From positions 62,001 through 126,000 of the forward strand of contig CAVXOY010000021.1 in the NCBI GenBank assembly GCA_963763495.1: 64,000 bases of DNA, given 5' to 3'. Source of the stretch: DAOUEO01 sp963763495. GTDB lineage: Bacteria; Chloroflexota; Dehalococcoidia; DSTF01; JALHUB01. The notes below the pieces were generated by a model that had not been told where the DNA came from, searched no databases, and saw only the letters and a list, made by a program, of their open reading frames with translations. Below are positions 18,524-27,767 of the stretch, one piece after another (the stretch's first letter is position 1; each line of letters starts with the position of its first letter). The translations under genes were made by a program, and so were the position numbers.

Positions 18524-18880
18524 CTATTTGTCGGGTCTGAGGACGCGCGCCCCCAACAGATACGCGTGCACGATCTCATCGGCCCGCTTTTCTGTATTGA
18601 CGAGAAGGAGGATGCGCAAACAGGCGGTTAGGCTACCCGGCACTGCCATCTCGTGGCCGCAGAGAAGAGCTACGTCTTTCCAGCCCATCTCGCGGGCAGC
18701 CCGGGCGGGGAACTCAGCGTTGAGGTCAGGAGTAGTGGTGAAGATGACCGCCGCTACGTCGTCAGGCTGGATATCGTTGGCGCTGACCATCTCCGTCAGG
18801 AGCTCTCGGCTCGCCGCCAAGATGTCCTGGCTGCTATTGCTATCGACAGTGATAGCTCCCCGAATACCCCTAACGCGCAC
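18524..18880 (-). CDS. aroH: Chorismate mutase, AroH type
   Basis: Converts chorismate to prephenate. The trimeric AroH fold is shown by VRGIRGAITV at the start, ELLTEMVSANDIQPDDVAAVIFTTTPDL in the middle and VNTEKRADEIVHAYLLGARVLRPD at the end. GTG at 18880 is preferred because it places VRVRGIRGAITV at the N-terminus as in the family and gives 118 residues; an in-frame TTG at 18925 would add 15 residues without a ribosome site. It lies between trpA and aroF. Its presence means the operon also feeds the phenylalanine/tyrosine branch. Confidence 0.9.
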   Translation of the reverse strand: MRVRGIRGAITVDSNSSQDILAASRELLTEMVSANDIQPDDVAAVIFTTTPDLNAEFPARAAREMGWKDVALLCGHEMAVPGSLTACLRILLLVNTEKRADEIVHAYLLGARVLRPDK

Positions 18881-18998
18881 GCAACTACCAGCCCTCAACG
18901 CGCCCAAGCCAACCCCTTCCGTCAATTGGGGGCCGGCCCAAGTTCAGTCAAACACGCCGGCCAGGGGACCATACAGGCGGCCACAACGGAGGGTATGG

Positions 18999-19826
18999 TT
19001 AACCCTTCCCGTCGTGACGCCGGGTATTGATCCTCCGGTGGCCGGTGAGCACCTCCACATATTCTCTTACCTTATTCGCCTTTTCATCAGTATCGGAACG
19101 TTCAATAACGTTGATGATAGCGCTACCGACGACCGCCCCGTCCAAACCCATAGCGGCAGCCGCCTCGATGTGTTCGCGCTGCGATATTCCGAATCCTACC
19201 ACAAGCGGCAGGTCTGTGCTAGCGCGCACCTCCCGCACGAAGTCGCTCAGCCCCGGCGGCAGGTCCGTCCGCGCCCCCGTCACGCCGGCCACACTCACGC
19301 AGTACAAGAACCCCGACGCCAGCGCCGCCACCTTCGCGATGCGCTCCGCGCCCGACGTCGGCGCCAGCAGATAGATCAGGTCGAGGCCGTGCGCCCGGCA
19401 GAGCCCGCGCAACTCCTCCGACTCCTCCGGCGGCAGGTCGACGGCTATCAGGCCGTCCCCGCCGGCAGCCGCAAGGTCGGCGACAAACGCCTCCGGGCCG
19501 TACGCCAGAATCGGATTGTAGTATCCCATGAGCAGGATGGGAATCTCAAGCCCCCGCGAGCGCAACTCGCGCACGACCTCCAGACAGTCGCCGGCGGTCA
19601 CCCCCTGCTCCAGAGCCGTCAGGCCCGCCCGCTGGATGGTGACCCCGTCGGCGAGAGGATCGCTGAACGGTATGCCCAGCTCCACCATGTCGGCCCCGCC
19701 CGCGACGAGCGCCTCCACGAGAGCGGGCGTCGCCGCCAGATCGGGGTAGCCGGCGGTCAGGAACGGCATGACAGCCGGCCGTTTTTCGGCGCGGGTTCGG
19801 GCAAAGGTCGCGGCTATCCGGCTCAC
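18999..19826 (-). CDS. trpA: Tryptophan synthase alpha chain
   Basis: Cleaves indole-3-glycerol phosphate and passes indole to the beta chain. The TIM barrel shows the catalytic region ADMVELGIPFSDPLADG with its Glu and Asp near residues 48 and 59, MGYYNPILAYG, VDLPPEE, LLAPTS and the phosphate-binding GFGIS and GAVVGSAI. The 275 residues are complete. The start is GTG 19826, only 7 bases after the stop of the CPBP protease gene, so the two should be translated together. Confidence 0.96.
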   Translation of the reverse strand: MSRIAATFARTRAEKRPAVMPFLTAGYPDLAATPALVEALVAGGADMVELGIPFSDPLADGVTIQRAGLTALEQGVTAGDCLEVVRELRSRGLEIPILLMGYYNPILAYGPEAFVADLAAAGGDGLIAVDLPPEESEELRGLCRAHGLDLIYLLAPTSGAERIAKVAALASGFLYCVSVAGVTGARTDLPPGLSDFVREVRASTDLPLVVGFGISQREHIEAAAAMGLDGAVVGSAIINVIERSDTDEKANKVREYVEVLTGHRRINTRRHDGKG

Positions 19827-19833
19827 GCTACTC

Positions 19834-20565
19834 TCACCACCCTCCCACCGACACGCTGTAGCTCACCAAATTGAAGAGAAAGTGGGCCCCTATGGCAGCC
19901 CAAAGGGATCCCGTGTACAAGTAAGCCCAGGCAAGCAGCATGCCCACGAAGGTGAACGGCACCAGAGTCGACACCTGCCCGTGCGCCAGCGAGAACAGGA
20001 ACCCGCTCGCCAGCGCCGCCCAGAAGATGCCCAGACGCTTCACCAGCCCGCCGAACAGAAACCCCCGGAAGAAGGTCTCCTCAGCCACGGGCGCCGTCAC
20101 GACTGCCAGCAGGCCCGCGACCACCACCAGCGCCCGGTTCTCGAAGAGGTCCTCGCCCAGCGTGCTCTGGGGAAGGAGATCGTCGAGACCCAGTAGCTGG
20201 ACGATGATGCCGTAGACCACGACGACGGCGAATATGCCCACCACCGTCGCCACGATGACCCATGACCTGTCCAGCGCCAGCGGCCGGAAACCGAGAGTGC
20301 TCCAGCGAAGGTGGTACTTCCCCACACTGAACAGCGCCGCCAGGCCGAAGAGGCCCATATCGAGGAACAACGTGGCGACCAGGCCGACCCCCAGCACCTG
20401 CGAATCGGAGAGGGTGAGGCCGGCAACGGCAGCGACCAGAGCGACGGTGGCGCCCACGAACAGCAGCCCCGCCACCGCCAGACCGACAGCCTGCGCGATC
20501 TCCCTCGGCCCCCAGGCTACTCGCTCATCGGAAACTGCCACCGGCGGCTCTGTCTCGTCCAGCAT
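19834..20565 (-). CDS. CPBP family intramembrane metalloprotease
   Basis: Membrane protease of the CAAX/ABI (CPBP, Rce1-like) family. The 243-residue protein has about seven hydrophobic segments and all three conserved motifs: EETFFRGF (the EExxxR motif) near residue 150, FSLAH near 187 and a later HFLFN near 230. Substrates of bacterial members are mostly unknown. It sits between trpB and trpA with only 7 bases to trpA. Nothing links it biochemically to tryptophan synthesis, so it may just be an inserted passenger. A weak -10 (GATAAT) upstream could provide an internal promoter. Confidence 0.9.
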   Translation of the reverse strand: MLDETEPPVAVSDERVAWGPREIAQAVGLAVAGLLFVGATVALVAAVAGLTLSDSQVLGVGLVATLFLDMGLFGLAALFSVGKYHLRWSTLGFRPLALDRSWVIVATVVGIFAVVVVYGIIVQLLGLDDLLPQSTLGEDLFENRALVVVAGLLAVVTAPVAEETFFRGFLFGGLVKRLGIFWAALASGFLFSLAHGQVSTLVPFTFVGMLLAWAYLYTGSLWAAIGAHFLFNLVSYSVSVGGW

Positions 20566-20677
20566 TCCTCAATAACCCTTTCCAGTATCCGAAGGCTCCC
20601 CTATGGCACAGTGACCGTATTATCAACCATCAGAGCGGCGGGCGGCAACGAGATACGCCCTCGAACAATAATGTAGC

Positions 20678-20695
20678 GGAGGGCTTCAGCCCTCC
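20678..20695. repeat. CTTCAG-loop hairpin repeat in the trpB/CPBP gap
   Basis: Palindrome GGAGGG-CTTCAG-CCCTCC preceded by TGTAGC. It belongs to the same dispersed family as the hairpins at 29784, 32053, 32156 and 39599. It is the main content of the 196-base gap between trpB and the CPBP gene. Confidence 0.6.
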
Positions 20696-20761
20696 CAACG
20701 GTCGTCAGTAGAGAGCGCCAGTAGAGCCTGCCGGACGCCTCCGCTCGCGCCGTGTCTCCTC

Positions 20762-21962
20762 CTACAGGGAAACGCCCAGCGCCTGAGCCACGATCTCCAT
20801 GTCCTTGTCGCCGCGACCCGACAGACAGAGGACGATGATGCTGTCCGCGGGCAGCTCCGGCGCCAGCTTGGCCGCATAAGCGATGGCATGCGACGGCTCC
20901 AACGCCGGCACTATCCCCTCCGTCTCCGCCAGCAGACGGAACCCCTCCAGCGCCTCGCTGTCGGTGACGCCGACGTAGGTGGCGCGGCCGCTCTCCTTGT
21001 AGAAGCTGTGCTCCGGCCCCACGCCGGGATAGTCCAGCCCCGGCGCCAGGCTGTGCGTCTCCGCGACCTGGCCGGCGTCGTCCTGAAGCAGGAACGATAG
21101 AGCGCCGTGCAGCACTCCCGGCCTGCCTCCGGACAGGCTGGCGGCGTGACGGCCCGACTCCAGCCCCGATCCCGCCGCTTCCACGCCGACGAACTTCACC
21201 TCGCTGTCGTTGTAGAAAGGATGGAAGAGGCCGATGGCGTTGCTGCCGCCGCCCACGCAGGCGATCGCGTAGTCGGGCAGGCGGCCCGCCTGCGCCAGTA
21301 TCTGCTCCCGCGCCTCCTGACCGATGACCGCCTGGAAATCGCGCACCATCATCGGATAGGGGTGCGGCCCCACGACGCTGCCCAGCAGGTAGTGGGTCGT
21401 CTCCACGTTCGTCACCCAGTCGCGGATCGCCTCGTTGATCGCGTCCTTGAGGGTGCGGCTGCCGCTGCTCACCGGCGCGCACCTCCGCGCCGAGCAGCTT
21501 CATGCGGAAGACGTTGAGCGCCTGCCGCCGCACGTCCTCCTCGCCCATGTAGACGACGCACTCCAGCCCCAGCATGGCGCAGACGGTCGCCGTGGCCACG
21601 CCGTGCTGACCCGCCCCCGTCTCGGCGATGATGCGTCGCTTGCCCAGCCGCTGCGCCAGCAGCCCCTGGCCGAGCGCGTTGTTGATCTTATGAGCGCCGG
21701 TGTGCGCCAGGTCCTCGCGCTTGAGGTAGAGGCGGACGCCCCAGCGCTTGCTGAGATTGGCGGCGAAGTAGAGGGGCGTCGGCCTGCCCGCGAAGTCGTG
21801 CAGGAGAGCCGCCAGTTGCCGCTGGAACTCCGGGTCGTCGTCGGCCAGAAAGTAAGCGCTCTTCAACTCGTCGAGCGCCGTCATCAGCGTCTCCGGCACG
21901 AAACGCCCGCCGAACGCCCCGAAGCGGCCACGCTCGTCGGGAAGGGTCTGCTTAGCTTTCAT
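20762..21962 (-). CDS. trpB: Tryptophan synthase beta chain, TrpB1 type (one frameshift)
   Basis: PLP enzyme joining indole and serine. The N-terminal GRFGAFGGRFVPETLM, the PLP lysine in REDLAHTGAHKINNALGQ, AETGAGQHGVATA, CVGGGSNAIG (phosphate cup) and the final CLSGRGDKD are all present. An extra base near 21471 breaks the frame between LLGAEVRA and SSGSRTLKDAI. Repaired length is about 399 residues. ATG 21962 overlaps the trpF stop by four bases (ATGA). This is the conventional alpha-partnered TrpB; a separate TrpB2 starts the operon. Confidence 0.93.
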
Positions 21963-22687
21963 GACAACTCCTTCGCCGCGGTTATGAAGGCGCGTATCTT
22001 CTCCCCATCCTTGACGCCCGCCGTCTCCACGCCGCTGCTGACGTCCACCGCCCAGGGACGGACGGCCCGCACCGCCTCCGCCACGTTGTCGGGGGTCAGA
22101 CCGCCCGCCAGTATTATGGGCATCTCTTGGGACACCTGCGCCGCGACCTCCCAGTCGAAACGCTGCCCCGTGCCGCCGCGGGCCCCGACCACCTGCGTGT
22201 CGAGCAGGCAGGCGATAGCGCTGCCCGCCTCGATGCCCGACAGCACCGCCGCTGCCGAAGCGCCCTCCCGCACGTGGACGGCCTTGATGACCTGCCGGTT
22301 GGCGAGAAGGCAATCGTCCCAGGACTCGCCGCCGCTGAGCTGGATGAGGTCGACGCCGCACTCGTCGGCAATCGAGTTCACCGTCTCGCTGTCCATATCG
22401 GCAAAGACGCCGACGGTGAGGGGGCGCTTCTTCTCCAGCAGCCCCTCCAGCGCCTGCGCCGCCCGGCGGAACCAGTCAGCCCGGCCCGCGGCTCCCGCTT
22501 CATGCAGCGGTGCCACGCCCGTGTCGCGAAGGGGATTGCCCAGGGCGCGGACGATCTCCTCCGCCTGCGACGTCGATATGCGGCGCGGACTCTCGGCGAA
22601 GACCAGCCCGATGAAGTCGGCGCCGGCTTCGGCGGCGAGGAGGGCGTCCTCCGCCCGCCTGACGCCGCAGATCTTGACGCGCGTCAC
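21959..22687 (-). CDS. trpF: Phosphoribosylanthranilate isomerase
   Basis: Third step of tryptophan synthesis, an Amadori rearrangement in a TIM barrel. VKICGVRRAEDALLA at the start carries the catalytic Cys; FAESPRRIS, VGVFADM, IQLSGGES, LLDTQVVGARGGTG (catalytic Asp), ILAGGLTPDNV and VDVSSGVE follow. GTG 22687 overlaps the TGA of trpC (GTGA), and its own stop overlaps trpB. At 242 residues it is slightly long because of an insert near residue 55 (LHEAGAAGRADWFRRAAQAL). Confidence 0.93.
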   Translation of the reverse strand: MTRVKICGVRRAEDALLAAEAGADFIGLVFAESPRRISTSQAEEIVRALGNPLRDTGVAPLHEAGAAGRADWFRRAAQALEGLLEKKRPLTVGVFADMDSETVNSIADECGVDLIQLSGGESWDDCLLANRQVIKAVHVREGASAAAVLSGIEAGSAIACLLDTQVVGARGGTGQRFDWEVAAQVSQEMPIILAGGLTPDNVAEAVRAVRPWAVDVSSGVETAGVKDGEKIRAFITAAKELS

Positions 22688-23536
22688 ACCAGCATCTCCC
22701 GCACCTTGCGCTTCACGTCGGGAGCCAGGATCAGCGCCTCGCCGACTAAGCACCGCGTGCACGCCGCAGTCCGCCAGCCGCTCGACGTCGGCGCGCGTCG
22801 ATATGCCGCTCTCGCTGACGACGACCCTGTCCAGGGGGATGAGCGGCCGCAGCCGCTCCGTGGTCGCCAGATCGACCTCGAAGGTGCGCAGGTCGCGGTT
22901 GTTGATGCCGATGATCTCCGCCCCGGCTTCGACGGCGCGCGCAACCTCCGCTTCGTCATGTACCTCCACCAGCGAGTCCATATCCAGCTCCCGCGCCAGC
23001 GCCATCAGCTCCCGCAGTTGCTCGTCGCTGAGGATGGCGGCGATGAGCAGGACAGCGTCGGCGCCGAACGCCCGCGACTCCCAGATCTGATAGGGATCGA
23101 AGAGGAAGTCCTTGCGCAACAGCGACGGCCGCCCGCCCGGATAATAGCCGTCGAGGATGTTCCGCGTCTCCAGCAGGTGCTTGATGTCACCCATGAAGTG
23201 CTTCTCCTCGGTCAGCACGGAGATAGCGGTGACGCCGCTGTGGACGTAGGCGCGGGGCAGCCCCTGCCGCTCGATGTCGCTGATCATGCGTCCCTTGGAG
23301 GGCGACGCCTTCTTGATCTCAGCGATGATCTGGATTCGCTTGCCCCCGTCCAGCGGCCCCCGCGGCCCCTCCAGGATCGCCCGCTTGAGGCTCCACTGCT
23401 CGGCCCGCCCCTCCTGCTGCTCGCTCAGTTGCCTGATGCGCCGCTCAAGGGACTCCATCGGCTCTTTCTGTTTGCGCCAGGGCAGGCCCTCTCTCTTGAT
23501 GGCGACGATCTTGTCGAGGATCGATTCTTCAGTCAT
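22684..23536 (-). CDS. trpC: Indole-3-glycerol phosphate synthase (one frameshift)
   Basis: Ring closure step before trpA. IIAEIKKASPSKG carries the phosphate/catalytic Lys; LLRKDFLFDPYQIWESRAFGADAVLLIAAIL and GINNRDLRTFEVDL are standard. After DCGVHAVL near 22745 an extra base breaks the frame, and the expected VGEALILAPDV continues in another frame to MLV and TGA at 22684-22686. About 283 residues when repaired. ATG 23536; its N-terminus is longer than the minimal enzyme, with an Arg/Glu-rich segment (ESLERRIRQLSEQQ). Confidence 0.93.
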
Positions 23537-23569
23537 GGCGTTTCCTCTAGACAGAGCACGCTCGGCCCT

Positions 23570-24586
23570 CTAGCCGAACGAGCTGCTTACGCTGACAAAC
23601 CGTTCCAGCGCCTCCCGCGCGGCGCCGCTGTCGATAGATTCCGCCGCCAGCGCCACTCCCTCGGCCATGGTAGCCGTCTTGTCACCAGCGACGAGACCGG
23701 CGGCGGCGTTCATAAGCGTGAAGTCGCGCCGGGCGCCCTTCTCTCCCGATAGCACCCGCCTCAGGGCAGCGGCGTTTTCTTCCGGCGACCCGCCCCGCAC
23801 GTCGTGGGCTTCGGCGGGCGTCAGGCCCATCTCCGACGGCTCCACCTTGTAGCGGCGCACGTCGCCCCCGGTCAGCTCCCAGACCTGCGTGGCGGCGCTG
23901 ATGCTTATCTCATCGAAGCCGTCCTCGCCGTGCACCACCAGCGCGTGGTCGCAGCCCAGGCGTCCCAGCACCTGCGCCATCTTGTCGGCGAGTGATGGCT
24001 CGGCGACCCCCAGGACCTGCGCAGCTCGCTCCCGCCGGATTGGTGAGCGGCCCCAGTATGTTGAACACCGTGCGCACGCCGATCTCCCGACGTGGCCCGG
24101 CGGCAAACTTCATCGCCGGATGAAAGGCGGGCGCGAACATGAAGCCGATCCCCGCCCGCTCCAGGCACTCCGCCACCTGCTCCGGCGTCAAATCGATTCG
24201 AGCGCCCAGCGCTTCCAGGACGTCGGCGCTGCCGCAGGCGCTGGTCATGGCGCGGTTGCCGTGCTTGGCGACGCGCAGCCCGGCGCCGGCGCAGACGAAC
24301 GCGGCGGCGGTCGAGACGTTGAACGTGCCCTGATGGTCGCCGCCCGTGCCGCACGTATCGAGCAACGGCCCGGCGACGCTGACGCGCAGCGCCTTCTCGC
24401 GCATCACGCGGGCCATGCCGGTTATCTCGTCGACCGTCTCGCCCTTGAGTCGCAGCGCCGTGACGAACGCCCCGAACTGCGCGGGAGTGGCCTCGCCGGT
24501 CATGATCTCGCCCATGACGGCGCCGCCTCCTCCTCCGAGAGCGAACTGCCGTCCACCAACTTGCCAATCGCTTCCTTGATCACCAC
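23570..24586 (-). CDS. trpD: Anthranilate phosphoribosyltransferase (two frameshifts)
   Basis: Transfers phosphoribose to anthranilate. The start is GTG 24586, 5 bases after AGGGAG, giving VIKEAIGKLVDGSSLSEEE. Extra bases near 24520 and 24019 break the frame. Motifs remaining are DTCGTGGDHQGTFNVST (PRPP loop), KHGNRAMTSACGSADVLEALG, FNILGPLTNPAGA and VVHGEDGFDEIS. Repaired length is about 338 residues. It sits between trpG and trpC; trpG is a separate gene rather than fused. Confidence 0.92.
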
Positions 24587-24630
24587 TGACTCTCCCTATG
24601 CCGCCCTGTCAACATACCTATGTCATGATG

Positions 24631-25200
24631 TCAATATGTCATCGCCAGGAAGTTGCGCAGCACGTCCTTCCCCACCGCCGTCAACACGCTCTCCGGATGA
24701 AACTGCACCCCCTCCACCAGATGCTCGCGGTGCCGCACCCCCATGATCACGCCCGACTCGCTCCAGGCGCTTATCTCCAGACAGTCCGGCAACCCCTCCT
24801 CCTGCACCGCCAGCGAGTGATAGCGGATCGCCTCGAAGGGGTTGGGCAGCCCTTCCAGGACGCCCTTCCCGTCGTGGCGGATCATCGACGTCTTGCCGTG
24901 CTTGATCTCGCCCGCGCCGGTCACCACCGCGCCGAACGCCTCGCCGATGCACTGGTGCCCCAGGCAGACGCCCAGTATCGGCGCCCGCCCGGCGAAGCGC
25001 TTCACCACCTCCACGCTGATCCCCGCCTCCTTCGGCGTGCACGGCCCCGGCGAGATGACGACCCGCTCCGGCGCCATCGCCTCTAGCTCCTCCACCGTCG
25101 CCTTATCGTTGCGGACGACGCGGATCTCCGCCCCCAGCTCGCACAAGTACTGGTAGAGGTTGAAGGTGAAGCTATCGTAGTTATCAATCAATAAGAGCAT
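24631..25200 (-). CDS. trpG: Anthranilate synthase glutamine amidotransferase subunit
   Basis: Class I glutaminase supplying ammonia to TrpE. LLLIDNYDSFTFNLYQYL is the standard start; ISPGPCTP, GVCLGHQCIGEAFG (nucleophile Cys near residue 79), and GVQFHPES (His/Glu of the triad) follow. The 189 residues are complete and undamaged. It begins 12 bases after trpE. In some bacteria the same protein also serves para-aminobenzoate synthase. Confidence 0.95.
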   Translation of the reverse strand: MLLLIDNYDSFTFNLYQYLCELGAEIRVVRNDKATVEELEAMAPERVVISPGPCTPKEAGISVEVVKRFAGRAPILGVCLGHQCIGEAFGAVVTGAGEIKHGKTSMIRHDGKGVLEGLPNPFEAIRYHSLAVQEEGLPDCLEISAWSESGVIMGVRHREHLVEGVQFHPESVLTAVGKDVLRNFLAMTY

Positions 25201-25212
25201 CTCAACCTCTAC

Positions 25213-26694
25213 CTAGTACCCCAGGCTCCCCTTCGGCGCTGCCGACGCCGTCGCCTCCGCCTGCTCGATAGCCCGCATCAGCGCCTGCGCCTTGTTCACC
25301 GACTCCTCGTACTCCCGCTCCGGCTCGCTGTCGAAGACGATGCCGCCGCCCGCCTGCACGTGCGCGACCCCGTCCTTCATGACGACCGTGCGGATGGTGA
25401 TCGCCGTGTCCAGGTTCCCCGACAGGTCGAAGTAGCCGACCGCTCCCGCGTAGGGCCCCCGCTGCTCCGGCTCCAGCTCGGCGATGATCTCCATCGCCCG
25501 GATCTTCGGCGCGCCCGAGACGGTGCCCGCCGGGAAGCAAGCGCGGAGCGCATCGTACGGCGTCATCTCCGAGCGCAGGCGGCCGCTCACGTGCGACACC
25601 AGATGCATGACGTGCGAGTAGCGCTCCACGTCCATGAGCTGCCCCACCTGCACCGTCCCCGGCTCGCTCACCCGCCCGATGTCGTTGCGCCCCAGGTCGA
25701 GGAGCATGATGTGCTCGGCCCGCTCCTTCTCGTCCTGCCGCAGCTCCTCCTCCAGCGCCTGGTCCTCCTCCGGGTCGCGACCCCGCGGCCGCGTGCCGGC
25801 GATGGGATGCGTCGCCACGACGCCGTCCTCCACCCGCACCAGCAGCTCCGGCGACGCGCCCACGATCTGACAGTCGCCCAGCTCCAGGTAGTACATGTAG
25901 GGCGACGGATTGACGGTGCGCAGCGCCCGATAGACGGCGAAGGGATGGGCGCTCGTCGGGCGCTGGAAACGCTGCGAGATGACCACCTGGATGATGTCGC
26001 CCGCCTCGATGTACTCCTTCGCCCGCTCCACCTTGGCGATGAACTCCGCCCGCGCCATGTTCGACGCGATGCGCGGCTGCCGCCCGCTGGGGGCCGCCTT
26101 CTCCTCATAGGGCAGGGCGACCAGCGGCTTCTCCAGTCGCGCCACCAGCTCGTCGATCCGCCACAGCGCCTGCCGGTAGGCCGCCTCGATGTCGCCGTCG
26201 AGGCGGACGTGCGTCACCACCTTGATGTTGTGGCGCAGGTGGTCGAAGACGAGGAGCGTGTCCGTGAACATGAAGATCGCCTCCGGCAGCCCCAGCGGGT
26301 CGTGGGAAGCGACGGGAACGCGCGGCTCGAAGTGACGCACCACCTCATACGATAGGTAGCCGACCGCGCCGCCGTGAAAGCGCGGCAGCCCCGGCAGCGA
26401 GACGACGCGGAACCGCCGCAGCTCGTCCTCGATAGCCAGCAGCGGATCGGTCTTACCGAGGGCGGCGTTCGACCCCGCACGCAGCACACGATAGGGTTCC
26501 GTCCCAATGAAGCTGTAGCGGGCCAGCCGCTCGCCGCCCTCAACGCTCTCCAAGAGAAACGAGTGCCCGCCGCGCGCCACCTTGAGGTAGGCGGAGACCG
26601 GCGTCTCCAGGTCCGCCGCCACCTCGCGGTACACCGGCGCCAGGTTGCCCTGGGCAGCCAGGCGTTTCGCCTCGTCCAGACTGGGCACGTACAT
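25213..26694 (-). CDS. trpE: Anthranilate synthase component I
   Basis: Aminates chorismate to anthranilate with TrpG. The N-terminal domain contains FLLESVEGGERLARYSFIG; the LLES element is the tryptophan feedback-binding site in characterised TrpE, so product inhibition is likely kept. The chorismate-binding domain shows VISQRFQRP, PIAGTRPRGRDPEED, DLGRNDIGRV, VSHVSGRL, FPAGTVSGAPKIRAMEII and AGGGIVFDSEPEREYEE. The 493 residues are complete. It follows trpS by about 34 bases. Confidence 0.96.
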   Translation of the reverse strand: MYVPSLDEAKRLAAQGNLAPVYREVAADLETPVSAYLKVARGGHSFLLESVEGGERLARYSFIGTEPYRVLRAGSNAALGKTDPLLAIEDELRRFRVVSLPGLPRFHGGAVGYLSYEVVRHFEPRVPVASHDPLGLPEAIFMFTDTLLVFDHLRHNIKVVTHVRLDGDIEAAYRQALWRIDELVARLEKPLVALPYEEKAAPSGRQPRIASNMARAEFIAKVERAKEYIEAGDIIQVVISQRFQRPTSAHPFAVYRALRTVNPSPYMYYLELGDCQIVGASPELLVRVEDGVVATHPIAGTRPRGRDPEEDQALEEELRQDEKERAEHIMLLDLGRNDIGRVSEPGTVQVGQLMDVERYSHVMHLVSHVSGRLRSEMTPYDALRACFPAGTVSGAPKIRAMEIIAELEPEQRGPYAGAVGYFDLSGNLDTAITIRTVVMKDGVAHVQAGGGIVFDSEPEREYEESVNKAQALMRAIEQAEATASAAPKGSLGY

Positions 26695-26728
26695 GATAAC
26701 CTCTACACCTCGACGCCCCGACCGACCT

Positions 26729-27728
26729 TCATCGCAGGTACGTCAGCCCCATCGCCTCGCGGGCCAGACGCAGCGTCTCCTGCGCCTCCGTCCGTGTCCG
26801 CCGGCTCCCCGCATCGACGATCTCCTCCGTCAGTCCCGGCTTCGCCTCATAGCGGGCCCGCCGCTCCCGGATCGGCTCCAGGAACTCGTTGAGCGCGACG
26901 ATCAGCAGCTTCTTCACCTCCACGTCGCCCACGCGGCCCTGCTTGTAGCGGCGCTTCAGGTCCGCCACCTCCTCCGTGTTGCGGTTGAAGGCGTCGTGAT
27001 AGGTGAAGACGGGGTTGCCCCGCACGTGGCCCGGGTCCGTCGCGTGGATGCGCGTCGGGTCCGTGTACATGCTCATCACCTTGCGCCGCACCGTCTCCGC
27101 ATCGTCGGAGAGATAGATCGCGTTGCCTATCGACTTGCTCATCTTCGCCTTGCCGTCCGTGCCGGGAAGCGTCGGCACCTCGCCGATCAGCGCCTCCGGC
27201 TCCGGAAAGACCGGCTGGTAGAGATCGTTGAACCGCCGCGCGATCTCCCGCGTCAGCTCCACGTGCGACGCCTGGTCCTTCCCCACCGGCACCACCTCGC
27301 CGCGCACGCAGAGGATGTCCGCCGCTTGCAGCACCGGGTACTCCAGCAGCCCCAGCGACGCCGTCTCCAGCTTGCAGATCGCGGATGATATCCTTCAGCG
27401 CCGGCATCCGTTGCAGGCGGGGCACGCTGACCAGCATCGAGAACAGCATGTACAGCTCCGGTATCTCCGGCACCAGCGACTGCAGGAAGATCGTGCTCCT
27501 CTCCGGATCGATCCCCACGCTGAGATAGTCCAGCACCAGCCCGCGGATGCTCCCCTGCACCTCCGCCGACCGGTCGTACGCCGTCGTCAGCGCGTGATAG
27601 TCGGCGATGATGAAGAAGCACTCGTACTCGTCCTGCAGCCGCACCCGGTTCGCCAGAGAACCGACGTAGTGGCCCAGATGGAGATCGCCTGTCGGGCGAT
27701 CACCCGTAAGGATACGTTTTCGTTTCAT
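26729..27728 (-). CDS. trpS: Tryptophanyl-tRNA synthetase (one frameshift)
   Basis: Charges tRNA-Trp. ATG 27728 with GGAG 6 bases before gives KRKRILTGDRPTGDLHLGHY; a longer TTG-started frame (27755) has no support. The second class I motif is KAKMSKSIGNAI. An extra base near 27377 breaks the frame after LKDIIRDLQ; the sequence resumes with TASLGLLEYPVLQAADIL. About 333 residues when repaired. Being in an operon read through a Trp-specific T-box, its expression should rise when uncharged tRNA-Trp accumulates, as is usual for T-box-controlled synthetases. Confidence 0.93.
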
Positions 27729-27767
27729 CACGTCTCCGTGTTCGTTACTTCCCAAGTCGTACGGCGC

